Shown here: positions 1 to 10,211 of the stretch, piece after piece | How positions within the stretch are numbered: the first letter of the stretch is position 1 | Layout of the letters: every line of letters begins with the position of its first letter | Assembly (NCBI GenBank): GCA_038380435.1 | Contig: JAWZYU010000034.1 | Span: 35,650,901-35,714,900, forward strand | From: Ryuthela nishihirai | Lineage: Eukaryota; Arthropoda; Arachnida; Araneae; Heptathelidae | Direction: 5' to 3' | Length of the DNA stretch: 64,000 nucleotides | Program-made: the position numbers and the translations under genes | The notes under the pieces: generated by a model | Told to the model about the DNA's origin: nothing | Database searches by the model: none | Seen by the model: the letters and a program-made list of their open reading frames with translations, nothing else

Positions 1-440
1 GTCCCCTCCCTCAACCTTCTCTGAGCCTTCGGGTTCCTTGTGACCTGGCCATTTAGCCCATAGTGTGCAAAAAAGTGCCGCTCAGAGGTAAAACAACCCA
101 ACGTTAAAGAACATACTGGATGACCTTGACGGGAGGCTACCATCTGTCTCCCAACACCTGTTCCAGTGGGTCCCCTCCCTCAACCTTCTCCAAGCCTTCG
201 GGGTCCTTGTGACCTGGCCATTTAGCCCATTGTGGGCAAAAAAGTGCCGCTCAGAGGTAAAACAACCCAACATTAAAGAACACGCAGGATGGCCTTGACG
301 GGAGGCTACCATCTGTCTCCCAACAGCTGTTCCAGTGAGTCCCCTCCCCCAACCTTCTCTGAGCCTTCGGGGTCTTTGTGACCTGGCCATTTAGCCCATA
401 GTGTGCAAAAAAGTGCCGCTCAGAGGTAAAACAACCCAAT
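1..440 (+). repeat. SINE-A tail array, left end cut by window
   Basis: About 2.6 tandem copies of the ~169 bp SINE-A tail unit in sense orientation. Each unit begins GTTAAAGAAC and ends AAAACAACCCAAC. The array ends at AAAACAACCCAA near 440; any tRNA head lies left of the window. Units differ by a few substitutions. Minus-strand open frames here are repeat translations. Confidence 0.85.
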
Positions 441-935
441 CTAACCCAGTTTGATGTGTAGTGTTGGGAGCAGAACATCAGAGGGGCCAACTAGAGGCTT
501 ATACGTCACAATAATCTTTTCAGGAATAGAAACATCTCTTTTGGGACAGTAGTGTTCCTTTCTGGCCCTACTGTCCCACAAACACAGAAAACAGCAAAAT
601 TTTGTGAATCCTCCTTGAAGCCCGAACAAGAGAGATATGGCTTTTAGGTCAACACATATTGTCCACTTAAACTGGTCTTATTTTATAGCAGTGAATATTT
701 TCCCCATGCTTTCATAAGTTTCCTTCATTCCCACAGTGTGTGTCACTGGAATGGAAGGTTTTTGGTTTCCTTTATGCAAAAAGGACAGCTTTTAAGCTGA
801 ATTTTGACGAATCTATAAATAGACGCGATTCCTTGGGGTCGTGATTGTTCCATCACCCCTGAAATATCTGTGCAGAAACACAAACCATCTTGCATCTCGT
901 AATACGCAGATAAAGCCAAATTTCTCTTTTGTCCA
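441..935. other. Unique spacer, no gene seen
   Basis: Non-repetitive sequence between two tail arrays. A TATA-like TATAAATA at 814-821 is present, but no convincing coding frame or splice pair follows it. The short minus-strand frames mostly run in from the neighbouring SINE tails. I see no RNA gene. Confidence 0.5.
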
Positions 936-2421
936 GGCTACCATCTGCCTCTCACCAGCTGTTCCAGTGGGTCCCCTCTCCAACCTTCTCTGAGCCTTCG
1001 GGGCCCTTGTGACCTGGTCATTTAGCCCATGGTGTGCAAAAAAGTGCCGCTCAGAGGTAAAACAACCCAACGTTAAAGAACACACTGGATGGCCTTGACG
1101 GGAGGCTACCATCTGTCTCCCAACAGCTGTTCCAGTGGGTCCCCTCCCCCAACCTTCTCTGAGCCTTCGGGGTCCATGTGACCTGGTCATTTAGCCCATG
1201 GTGTGCAAAAAAGTGCCGCTCAGAGGTAAAACAACCCAACGTTAAAGAAAACGCTGGATGGCCTTGACGGGAGGCTACCATCTGCCTCTCAACAGCTGTT
1301 CCAGTGGGTCTCCTCTCCAAACTTCTCTGAGCCTTCGGGGCCCTTGTGACCTGGTCATTTAGCCCACGGTGTGCAAAAAAGTGCCGCTCAGAGGTAAAAC
1401 AACCCAACGTTAAAGAACACACTGGATGGCCTTGACGGGAGGCTACCATCTGTCTCCCAACAGCTGTTTCAGTGGGTCCCCTCCCCCAACCTTCTCTGAG
1501 CCTTCGGGGTCCATGTGACCTGGTCATTTAGCCCATGGTGTGCAAAAAGTGCCGCTCAGAGGTAAAACAACCCAACGTTAAAGAAAACGCTGAATGGCCT
1601 TGACGGGAGGCTACCATCTGCCTCTCAACAGCTGTTCCAGTGAGTCTCCTCTCCAAACTTCTCTGAGCCTTCGGGGCCCTTGTGACCTGGTCATTTAGCC
1701 CACGGTGTGCAAAAAAGTGCCGCTCAGAGGTAAAACAACCCAACGTTAAAGAACACACTGGATGGCCTTGACAGGGGAGGCTACCATCTGTCTCCCAACA
1801 GCTGTTTCAGTGGGTCCCCTCCCCCAACCTTCTCTGAGCCTTCGGGGTCCATGTGACCTGGTCATTTAGCCCATGGTGTGCAAAAAGTGCCGCTCAGAGG
1901 TAAAACAACCCAACGTTAAAGAAAACGCTGGATGGCCTTGACGGGAGGCTACCATCTGCCTCTCAACAGCTGTTCCAATGGGTCTCCTCTCCAAACTTCT
2001 CTGGGCCTTCGGGGCCCTTGTGACCTGGTCATTTAGCCCATGGTGTGCAAAAAAGTGCCGCTCAGGGGTAAAACAACCCAACGTTAAAGAACACACTGGA
2101 TGGCCTTGACGGGAGGCTACCATCTGTCTCCCAACAGCTGTTTCAGTGGGTCCCCTTCCCCAACCTTCTCTGAGCCTTCGGGGTCCATTTGACCTGGTCA
2201 TTTAGCCCATGGTGTGCAAAAAAGTGCCGCTCAGAGGTAAAACAACCCAACGTTAAAGAAAACGCTGGATGGCCTTGATGACGGGAGGCTACCATCTGCC
2301 TCTCAACAGCTGTTCCAGTGGGTCCCCTCTCCAACCTTCTCTGAGCCTTCGGGGTCCTTGTGACCTGGTCATTTAGCCCATGGTTTGCAAAAAAGTGCCG
2401 CTCAGAGGTAAAACAACCCAA
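936..2421 (+). repeat. Nine-unit SINE-A tail array with alternating subtypes
   Basis: Nine tandem tail units, sense orientation, with no tRNA head. Two subtypes alternate strictly. One reads ATCTGCCTCTCA with GGGGCCCTTGTG and leads into GAACACACTGG. The other reads ATCTGTCTCCCA with GGGGTCCATGTG and leads into GAAAACGCTGG. The effective repeat is therefore a ~337 bp dimer. Small length changes (CAAAAAG versus CAAAAAAG, an added GATGAC near 2278) distinguish individual units. The array starts mid-unit near 936, so its 5' end is truncated. Confidence 0.85.
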
Positions 2422-2632
2422 CCCTTTTCCCATTGACACTCATTCTAACAGTACGCCTCGCATTCCTGTGAGATGATAACGGAATGATGATCACCCTTTG
2501 ATCACGGAAGAGAACAAGTAAATAGGTCACCATCCTCTCCTTGTCTCCATCATCCCTCAGCATCTCTGTCAGAAGACAATAACTCAGAAGCAGAAGGAAG
2601 AAAGATAGCACTGCGAGTAGAGGGCGTGACAT
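2422..2632 (-). CDS. Possible secreted or signal-anchor peptide start, unconfirmed
   Basis: A minus-strand frame starts with ATG at 2632. Residues 1-22 look like a signal peptide or signal anchor: a short basic start (MSRP), a run of about 17 Leu/Ala/Val/Phe residues, then polar sequence. A dibasic RR lies near residue 59 and an NGKR string near residue 69, which in a neuropeptide precursor would be cleavage/amidation sites. The frame then runs into SINE-A tail sequence, so any real exon must end before about 2422. No strong splice donor was identified, the family is not recognised, and the bases before the ATG are not a strong Kozak context. This could be chance. Confidence 0.22.
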
Positions 2633-3118
2633 TTGTAGTCACCTGCAACGCGACGCTATAACGGGATGATAGGAAAGTTTGCCAAGCGCTGATGGATCCT
2701 TGCCGCCGAATGACAGAGGAGAAAGCACGTGCGCTCAGGGACTTCTGGTTTCACCTCTTCCAGCTGCTCAGCTCGATTATAGACAGTCCAGATGCTTCAC
2801 AGGTCAGAAGAGTTCTGTTTCGAGACGTTTGGCTACCGTCCCACCCTCACATAAATAATAATGGCGACCGAAGTAGGATAAATTTAAGTCAACTCATCAC
2901 TCCTGTTAAGAATTGAAAGGTTAGCATTCCCAGAAGTTCGTTTCTACGTCAGCTTTGTTATTATGAGTGCTACATCATAAATGGTTGTAATGAGACTCAT
3001 TTTACAGTTCACAAAATTTATATTACAGACACAATTATTATTCGGCATGTTAGGGTCGTTATTTTATCTATGAGAGGCACTTTTTGAACACAATGGGTTA
3101 AATGAACATACACAAGGG
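2633..3118. other. Unique spacer with a weak plus-strand ORF
   Basis: Non-repetitive DNA. A 74-codon plus-strand frame (2692-2916) has ordinary residue composition but no recognised domain and no clear promoter. From about 3060 a worn copy of the SINE-A tail begins in antisense. It fades into the better preserved element to the right. Confidence 0.4.
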
Positions 3119-4080
3119 TTCGGTTGTTTTATCATAAGGCGGCCACTTTTACACACAAAGGGCAAAATGGCCAGGGCACAAGGACCCGAGTTCTCCGAGA
3201 CGGTTAGGAGCAGCTGGACAGCTGTTAGGAGACAGATGGTAGCCTCCCGTCAAGACCATCCAGCGTGTTTTTTAACGTGCACAGGGTTGGATTGGGTTGT
3301 TTTTCCTCTGAGCGGCACTTTTTTTTAACACCATGGGCTAAATGGCGAGGTCACAAGGAGTCCGAAGGCTCAGAGAAGGTTGGTGGAGGGAACCCACTGG
3401 AACAGCTGTTAGGAGACAGATGGTAGGCTCCCGTCAAGGCCATCCAGCGTGTTTTTTAACGTGCACAGGGTTGGATTGGGTTGCTTTTCCTCTGAGCGGC
3501 ACTTTTTTTTAACACCATGGGCTAAATGGCGAGGTCACAAGGAGTCCGAAGGCTCAGAGAAGGTTGGTGGAGGGAACCCACTGGAACAGCTGTTAGGAGA
3601 CAGATGGTAGCCTCTCATCAAGGCCATCCAGCATGTTTTTTAACGTGCACAGGGTTAGATTGGGTTGTTTTACCTCTGAGCGGCACTTTTTTTTAACATC
3701 ATGGGCTAAATGGCCAGGTCACAAGGACCCCGAAGGCTCAGAGAATGTTGGTGGAGGGAACCCACTGGAACAGCTGTTAGGAGACAGATGGTGGCATCCC
3801 ATCAAGGCCATCCAGCGTGTTCTTTAATGTGCACAGGGTACAGACGCTCAAAAAAGTATCCGAACACTATGATCGATTACAGACTGTACCACGGCTTAAC
3901 TTCCCATCCGACGGGCGGCTGCTTTTCCAAGCCCATCGGTGTCCCCTAGTAACCGTGGGCAGGGCGGGGAGTTTTGCGGAGATAAATCTCAATGCTGACC
4001 CAGACGGGACTCGAACCTGGAAACTGTAGATTACGAGTCTGACGCGCTACCAACTGAGAACTCTTTCCCCTTTCCTCCCC
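3119..4080 (-). mobile_element. SINE-A, four tail units, antisense
   Basis: Read on the minus strand: tRNA-like head (4060-3985), body, then four tail units to about 3119. The tail period here is ~188 bp rather than 169 because each junction keeps GTGCACAGGG plus TTGGATT from the body/tail boundary, so this array arose by exchange in a different register. Part of the body is replaced by a small MITE at 3839-3888. The flank is a poly-C run. Confidence 0.8.
3839..3888. mobile_element. Mini-MITE remnant nested in SINE-A
   Basis: A 50 bp insert runs from TA at 3839 to TA at 3887. It begins CAGACGCTCAAAAAAGTATC, matching the terminus of the palindromic MITEs at 7961 and 34207, and ends CAGACTGTA. 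It replaces about 20 bp of SINE-A body sequence (the segment that normally reads TGGCTCTCCCGCACACGG). It looks like an internally deleted copy keeping mainly one terminus. Confidence 0.6.
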
Positions 4081-4194
4081 CCCCCCCCCCGTTGATAATG
4101 CGAAAAGGGACACTTTAGGCTTTTTCCGGAAATGAGAAACTAATTCGCAGATTCGTATGCAAGAGAGCAATACCCTGTGCACTTTAAAACTGAA

Positions 4195-5071
4195 TGGATT
4201 GGCACTGTTGGCGACAGGCTCGTAATCTTTAGTTCCCAGGTTCGAGTCCCATATGTGCCAACGATAAGATTTATCTCCCCTAAACCTTCATCTCTGCCAA
4301 CGGTCATAAAGAGGACACCGCTGGGATTGCAAAGGCCATCGTCCATCAGATAAGACGTTAAGCCGTGGCCCCGTGTGTTGGAATGCCATACCTGCGCACT
4401 TTAAAGAACGCGCTGAATGGCCTTGATAGGAGGTTACTATCTGTCTCCTAACAGCTATGCAGTGGGTCCCCTCCCTCAAACTTCTCTGAGCCTTCGGAGT
4501 CCATGTGACCTGGCCATTTAGCCCATTGTGTGCAAAAAAGTGTCGCTCAGAGGTAAAACAACCCAACGTTAAAGAACCCGCTGAATGGCCTTGACGGGTG
4601 ACTACCATCTGTCTCCCAACAGCTGCTATCCAGTGGGTCCCATCCCCCAACCTTCTCTAAGCCTTCGGGGTCCTTGTGACCTGGCCATTTAGCCCATGGT
4701 GTGCAAAAAAGTGCCGCTCAGAGGTAAAAGAACCCAACGTTAAAGAACACGCTGGATGGCCTTGACGGGAGGCTACCATCTGTCACCCAACAGCTGTTCC
4801 AGTGGGTCCCCTCTCCCAACCTTCTCTGAGCCTTCGGGGTCCATGTGACCTGGCCATTTAGCCCATGGTATGCAAAAAAGTGCCGCTCAGAGGTAAAAGA
4901 ACCCAACGTTAAAGAACACGCTGGATGGCCTTGACGGGAGGCTACCATCTGTCACCCAACAGCTGTTCCAGTGCGTCCCCTCCCCCAACCTTCTCTGAGC
5001 CTTCGGGGTCCATGTGACCTGGCCATTTAGCCCATGGTGTGCAAAATAGTGCCGCTCAGAGGTAAAACAAA
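4195..5071 (+). mobile_element. SINE-A, diverged head, four tail units
   Basis: Sense copy. The head keeps the anticodon-arm region and B box (GGTTCGAGTCC) but the A-box region is eroded. The body is diverged. Four ~170 bp tail units follow, with starts near 4398, 4568, 4738 and 4908. The tail units are closer to consensus than the head, as expected if the tail array has been homogenised after insertion. Confidence 0.8.
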
Positions 5072-5590
5072 CCGACTTACTACCAAGAGAAAGTGCATTT
5101 CGACATTGGCACGTGTCTCTTCCCACATCTCATCTCTCTCTCCTAGCCTATAGAGCATCTTACATAACAAAGGGACTTTTCTAGCATCAGCAGAGCAACA
5201 ACAGAGCATTCCGTTGTGCCAGACTGAATCTAAGGCTCTAGCTCCCTCGTCAGACTTGAGTACTTTTTGATGTTGCTGAACCCGAGGGACGAGCAGCTGC
5301 GTGGAAGTGATCTTGGTCGGATTTTCCTTTACAGAGCGAAGAATAAGAAATGGAATATAACTGTAAAGAAAGAGAGGAAAAGAATCTGGAAACACGAAAA
5401 ATACATTACCGTTAAGAGAGTTTGCTTCTTTTCTTTTGGTGGGTGAAGTGATTTTAGATCTCCAAAAAAAAAACTAACATGGGTGAGGATCACTGTATTT
5501 GTATTCGCCACGAATTTTGGTGGTGTTAAAATTATTTTACACTGAGTAGTAATCACTGAATTATCGCCACCCCATGTTAGGTGAAGACGT
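5072..5590. other. Unique spacer, no gene seen
   Basis: Non-repetitive, AT-moderate sequence between two SINE-A elements. Minus-strand frames overlap it but show no domain, and they continue into SINE sequence at their ends. Confidence 0.4.
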
Positions 5591-6594
5591 TGTTGGGTTG
5601 TTTTACCTCTGAGCGGCACTTTTTTTGCACACCATGGGCTAAATGGCCAGGTCACATGGACCCCGAAGTCTAAGAGAAGGTTGGTGGAGGGAACCACTGG
5701 AACAGTTGTTACGAGGCAGAGGTAGCCTCCGGTGAAGGCCATCCAGCGTGTTTTTTAGCGTGCGCAGGATTGAATTGGGTTGTTTTACCTCTGAGCTGCA
5801 CTTTTTTAAACACCATGGGCTAAATGGCCAGGTCACAAGGACCCCGAAGGCTCAGAGAAGGTTGATGGAGGGAAGCCACTGGAACAGCTGTTAGGAGACA
5901 GATGGTAGCCTCCCGTCAAGACCATCCAGTGTGTTTTTAACGTTGGGTTGTTTTACCTCTGAGTGGCACTTTTTTTGCACACAATGGGCTAAATGGCCAG
6001 GTTACATGGACCCCGAAGTCTAAGAGAAGGTTGGTGGAGGGAACCCACTGGAACAGTTGTTACGAGACAGAGGTAGCCTGCCGTGAAGGCCATCCATCGT
6101 GTTTTTTAACGTGCACAGAGTTGGATTGGGTTGTTTTACCTCTAAGTGGCACTTTTTTGCGCACCATGGGCTAAATAGCCAGGTCACATGGACCCCGAAG
6201 GCTCAGAGAAGGTTGGTGGAGGGAACCCACTGGAACAGATGTTAGGAGACATGTGGTAGCCTCCCGTCAAGACCATCCAGTGTGTTTTTTAACGTGCACA
6301 AGGTATGGCTCTCCCGCACACGGAGCCACGGCTTAACGTCCCATCCGAGGGACGGAGGCCTTTCCACCCGACGGACGGCAAGCCCATCGGTGTCCCCTAC
6401 TGACTGTGGGCAGGGCAGGCCACGGCTTAACGTCCCATCCGACGGACGGCAAGCCCATCGGTGTCCCCTACTGACCGTGGGCAGGACGGGGAGTTTTTCG
6501 GAGATAAATCTCAATGCTGACCCAACTGGGACTCGAACCTGGGAACTACAGATTACGAGCCTGGCGCGCTACCGATTAAGCCACTCTCGCCCCC
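5591..6594 (-). mobile_element. SINE-A, four tail units, duplicated body segment
   Basis: Antisense copy: tail units start near 5591, 5775, 5943 and 6121, then body and tRNA head ending near 6594. Within the body, the block beginning CCACGGCTTAACGTCCCATC occurs twice (6326 and 6420), an internal ~94 bp tandem duplication. The tRNA head is intact enough to show A and B boxes on the minus strand. Confidence 0.8.
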
Positions 6595-6775
6595 ATGAAG
6601 AAGTTGTTGACATATAAGCCTCTATAACTTACAATAAACGTTTTTTATGGGAAAATGTAACTAAGGGAAAGATCTTAATCAATTCTATCCAAAAGTCGAT
6701 TTTTAATGACATTTCTTCAATATCTAAAGAGATATCGAAATCCGAGTATTAAGCATCACAAATACTGGAAGAAAG
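6595..6775. other. Unique AT-rich spacer
   Basis: Short non-repetitive stretch with no frame, RNA gene or repeat that I can support. Confidence 0.4.
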
Positions 6776-7076
6776 TTGGATTGGGTTGTTTTAGCTATAA
6801 GCGGCATGTTTTTGCACACAATGGGTTAAATGGATAGGTCACAAGGACCTTAAGGACTCAGAAAAGATTTGGTAAAGGAGACCCACCCTTTTCTGAGCTG
6901 CTGGGGTCTTTGTGACCTATATGGTACCTCTCGTCAAGACCATCCAGCATGTTCTTTAACGTGCACAGAGTATGGCTCTCCCGCACACGGAGCCACGGCT
7001 TAACGTCCCATCTGACGAACGGCGGCCTTTCCAAGCCCATCGGTGTCCCCTACTGACCGTGGGCAGGGCGGGGAGT
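6776..7076 (-). mobile_element. SINE-A, left partner of head-to-head pair
   Basis: Antisense, with one worn tail unit and a well preserved body. It stops at GGCGGGGAGT with no tRNA head and abuts the next element directly. The body is the inverted counterpart of the body at 7160-7277. Confidence 0.7.
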
Positions 7077-7617
7077 CGGTAGCGCGCCAGGCTCGTAATC
7101 TGCAGTTCCCAGGTTCGAGTCCCAGCTGGGTCAACGTTGAGATTTATCTCCGCAAAACTCCCCGCCCTGCCCACTGTCAGTAGGGGACACCGATGGGCTT
7201 GGAAAGGCCACCGTCCGTTGGATGGGACGTTAAGCCGTGGCTCCGTGTGCGGGAGAGCCATACCTTATGCACGTTAAAGAACACGCTGGATGGCCTTGAC
7301 GGGAGGCTACCATCTGTCTCCTAATAGCTGCTGTCCAGTGGGTCCCCTCCCCCAACCTTTTCTGAGCCTACGGGGTCCATGTGACCTGGCCATTTAGCCC
7401 ATGGTGTGCAAAAAAGTGCCGCTCAGAGGTAAAACAACCCAACGTTAAAGAACACGCTGGATGGCCTTGACGGGAAGGCTACCATCTGTCTCCTAATAGC
7501 TGCTGTCCAGTGGGTCCCCTCCCCCAACCTTCTCTGAGCCTTCGGGGTTCTTGTGACCTGGCCATTTAGCCCATGGTGTGCGAAAAAGGAGCCGCTCAGA
7601 GGTAACCCAACCCAACT
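7077..7617 (+). mobile_element. SINE-A, right partner of head-to-head pair, two tail units
   Basis: Sense copy beginning inside the D arm (TCGGTAGCGCGCC), so the first ~15 bp of the head are missing. B box, body and two tail units (starts near 7275 and 7444) follow, ending AACCCAACCCAAC. With 6776-7076 it forms a large inverted repeat whose loop is the tRNA head. Confidence 0.75.
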
Positions 7618-7960
7618 CACTCTATTAATATATCACAAATGTCCTCACTTACTATTCACGTGATAAGAAAGTTCTCACTTTCTATTCAAGAGTTGTGGAT
7701 GTCCTTTCTTAAAATTGCCTTTGAAAAGATTCTTAGCTTTACAATTAGCTTTATTTAGATATTTCATGGAAGTCATTCAGTTCTGCAAATATATCACGGA
7801 AGTCATCGCGTACTATTCACATTATATTTAAGTTCTCTCTTTCTGTTCACCAGACTTGAAAGTCCTCACTTAAAACTGGCTTTAAAGTTTTGTAGCATGG
7901 CATTTAGGTTTCTTTAGCCATTTCATGGAAAAGGGCACATTTCGTTTATATACCACGAAA
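7618..7960. repeat. Degenerate ~30 bp satellite edge
   Basis: Loose repeats around CTCACTTTCTATTCAC and TGAAAGTCCTCAC, the same motif that becomes regular at 9011-9990 and 11001-15240. Monomers are poorly conserved, typical of an array edge. Confidence 0.6.
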
Positions 7961-8177
7961 TACAGTCGCTCAAAAAAATATCCTAACACTATGGTTGATG
8001 ACAGAATTCAGAAAAAATATCTGGCAACGATTTTTTTAGAAATCAGTGATCTGGCAACCTTCGTGTCACGTGACACGGAGGTTGCCAGATCACTAATTTC
8101 TAAGAAAATTGCTGCCAGATATTTTTTTATGAATTGTAATCAACCATAGCGTTCGGATACTTTTTTGAGCGACTGTA
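7961..8177. mobile_element. Palindromic MITE, Tc1/mariner-like ends
   Basis: 217 bp between TA (7961) and TA (8176). The left end reads CAGTCGCTCAAAAAAATATC and the right end is the near-perfect inverse. The two ~108 bp arms match almost throughout and meet at TCACGTGA with essentially no loop. A TA target and a CAGT start are typical of non-autonomous Tc1/mariner derivatives. It has no coding capacity. Confidence 0.8.
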
Positions 8178-8677
8178 GGTGGTCATATTATTTTGATACT
8201 AGATCGTGTGGGCTCACTCACGGAAATATTGAGCGTGTGCAGTTACCGTTCACAGCAAACTGGAGCGTGTGCAGTAACTGCACACGCTCCAGATATTTTT
8301 CCTGAATTCTGTAATCACGTGACACGAAGGTTGCCAGATCACTAATTTCTAAAAAAATCGTTGCCAGATATTTTTTCTGAATTCTGCAATTAACCGTAGT
8401 GTTCGGATACTTTTTTGAGCGACTGTAGGTGGTCATATTATTTTGATACTAGATCGTGTGGGCTCACTCACGGAAATATTAAGCGTGTGCAGTTACCGTT
8501 CACAGCAAACTGGAGCGTGTGCAGTAACTGTACACGCTCCAGATATTTTTCCTGAATTCTGTAATCACGTGACACGAAGGTTGCCAGATCACTAATTTCT
8601 AAAAAAATCGTTACCAGATATTTTTTCTGAATTCTGTAATCAACCATAGTGTTCGGATATTTATTTGAGCGACTGTA
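8178..8677. mobile_element. Two tandem copies of a half-MITE composite unit
   Basis: Units 8178-8424 and 8425-8677 each begin GGTGGTCATATTATTTTGAT, carry a non-palindromic stretch and a short hairpin (GCGTGTGCAGT near TGCACACGC), then a right half of the palindromic MITE ending GAGCGACTGTA. The second copy has a TTTATTTGAG variant at its end. The same order (full palindrome, then this unit) recurs at 34207-34727. Confidence 0.75.
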
Positions 8678-8780
8678 CACGAAGATTGCCAGATCAGTAG
8701 TTTCTAAAAACATCGTTGCCAGATATTTTTCTGCATTCTGTAATCACCATAGTGTTCGAATATTTTTTTGAACGACTGAA
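8678..8780. mobile_element. Extra MITE right half
   Basis: Continues from the preceding TA with GAAGATTGCCAGATCAGTAG and ends GAACGACTGA, a diverged right arm without the left arm. It extends the cluster started at 7961. Confidence 0.6.
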
Positions 8781-9010
8781 TCTCACTCTCTTTCAAATAA
8801 CATGAAAGTTTTCACTTTCTGTTAGAGGCATGAAAATCATCACTTTCTAATCACATGTCATGAAAGCTCTCATATCTGTTCATATGTCAAGAAAGTTCTC
8901 ACTTTCTGTCAAAAGACATTAAAGACCACTTTTTTCACGTGAAAGCGCTCACTTCCTGCTACAGGAACATGAAAGTTATCACTTTATGTTTTCAGTGTCT
9001 CTTAAAGAGA
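8781..9010. repeat. Degenerate satellite leading into 30 bp array
   Basis: Spaced CATGAAAGTTCTCACTTTCTG-like monomers of variable length, clearly related to the regular array that follows. Confidence 0.65.
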
Positions 9011-9990
9011 CAGGAAAGTTCTCACTTTCCATTCCCATGCCATGAAAGCTCTCACTTTCCATTCCCATGCCATGAAAGCTCTCATTTTCCATTCCCATGC
9101 CATGAAAGCTCTCACTTTCCATTCCCATGCCATGAAAGCTCTCACTTTCCATTCCCATGTCATGAAAGCTCTCACTTTTCATTCCCATGCCACGAAAGCT
9201 CTCACTTTCCATTCCCATGTCATGAAAGCTCTCACTTTTCATTCCCATGCCACGAAAGCTCTCACTTTCCATTCCCATGCCATGAAATCTCTCACTTTCC
9301 ATTCCCATGCCATGAAAACTCTCACTTTCCATTCCCATGCCATGAAATCTCTCACTTTCCATTCCCATGCCATGAAATCTCTCACTTTCCATTCCCATGC
9401 CATGAAAGCTCTCACTTTCCATTCCCATGCCATGAAAACTCTCACTTTCCATTCCCATGCCATGAAAGCTCTCACTTTCCATTCCCATGTCATGAAAGCT
9501 CTCACTTTTCATTCCCATGCCACGAAAGATCTCACTTTCCATTCCCATGCCATGAAAGCTCTCACTTTCCATTCCCATGCCATGAAATCTCTCACTTTCC
9601 ATTCCCATGCCATGAAAGCTCTCACTTTCCATTCCCATGCCATGAAAACTCTCACTTTCCATTCCCATGCCATGAAAGCTCTCACTTTCCATTCCCATGT
9701 CATGAAAGCTCTCACTTTTCATTCCCATGCCACGAAAGATCTCACTTTCCATTCCCATGCCATGAAAGCTCTCACTTTCCATTCCCATGCCATGAAAGAT
9801 CTCACTTTCCATTCCCATGCCATGAAATCTCTCACTTTCCATTCCCATGCCATGAAAGCTCTCACTTTCCATTCCCATGCCATGAAAGCTCTCACTTTCC
9901 ATTCCCATGCCATGAAAGCTCTCACTTTCCATTCCCATGCCATGAAAGCTCTCACTTTCCATTCCCATGCCATGAAAGCTCTCACTTTCT
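9011..9990. repeat. 30 bp satellite, about 33 copies
   Basis: Very regular monomer with core ATGAAAGCTCTCACTTTCC followed by ATTCCCATGCC. Variants (AAAACT, AAATCT, AAAGAT, CATGTCATG, CCACGAAAG) form a higher-order pattern: CACGAAAGAT recurs at 9521 and 9731, a 210 bp (7-monomer) period, and CACGAAAGCT recurs 60 bp apart near 9191. The unit is divisible by 3 and stop-free, so long frames are open on both strands. They are not genes. Confidence 0.95.
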
Positions 9991-10211
9991 GTTAAAGAGA
10001 CATAAAACACATGCCATGAAAGCTCTCACTCACATGCCATGAAAGCTCTCACTTTCTGTTAAAGAGTCAGAAAAGTCCTGCCTTTTATTTCCATGTCATG
10101 AAAACTCTCACTTTCTTTTCTGTTCACATATCACGAAAGTTCTGATTTTCTATTCACATGTCATGAATGTTCTCACTTTCTGTTAAAGACACAGGAAAGT
10201 CCTCACTTAAA
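9991..10211. repeat. Degenerate satellite, right of 30 bp array
   Basis: Diverging monomers with CATGAAAGCTCTCAC and CTTTCTGTTAAAGA. The last bases, CCTCACTTAAA (10201-10211), are the 5' target-site duplication of the next SINE. Confidence 0.75.

Noticed and set aside
2692..2916. 74-codon plus-strand gene
   Set aside because: No domain, no splice or promoter support, and length within chance expectation.
9011..9990. CRISPR-like regular repeats
   Set aside because: No unique spacers between repeats, monomers are contiguous, and the context is eukaryotic.
8939..10042. Long frames on both strands (up to 367 codons)
   Set aside because: 30 bp stop-free repeat read in several frames and on both strands; no gene-like start, end or composition.
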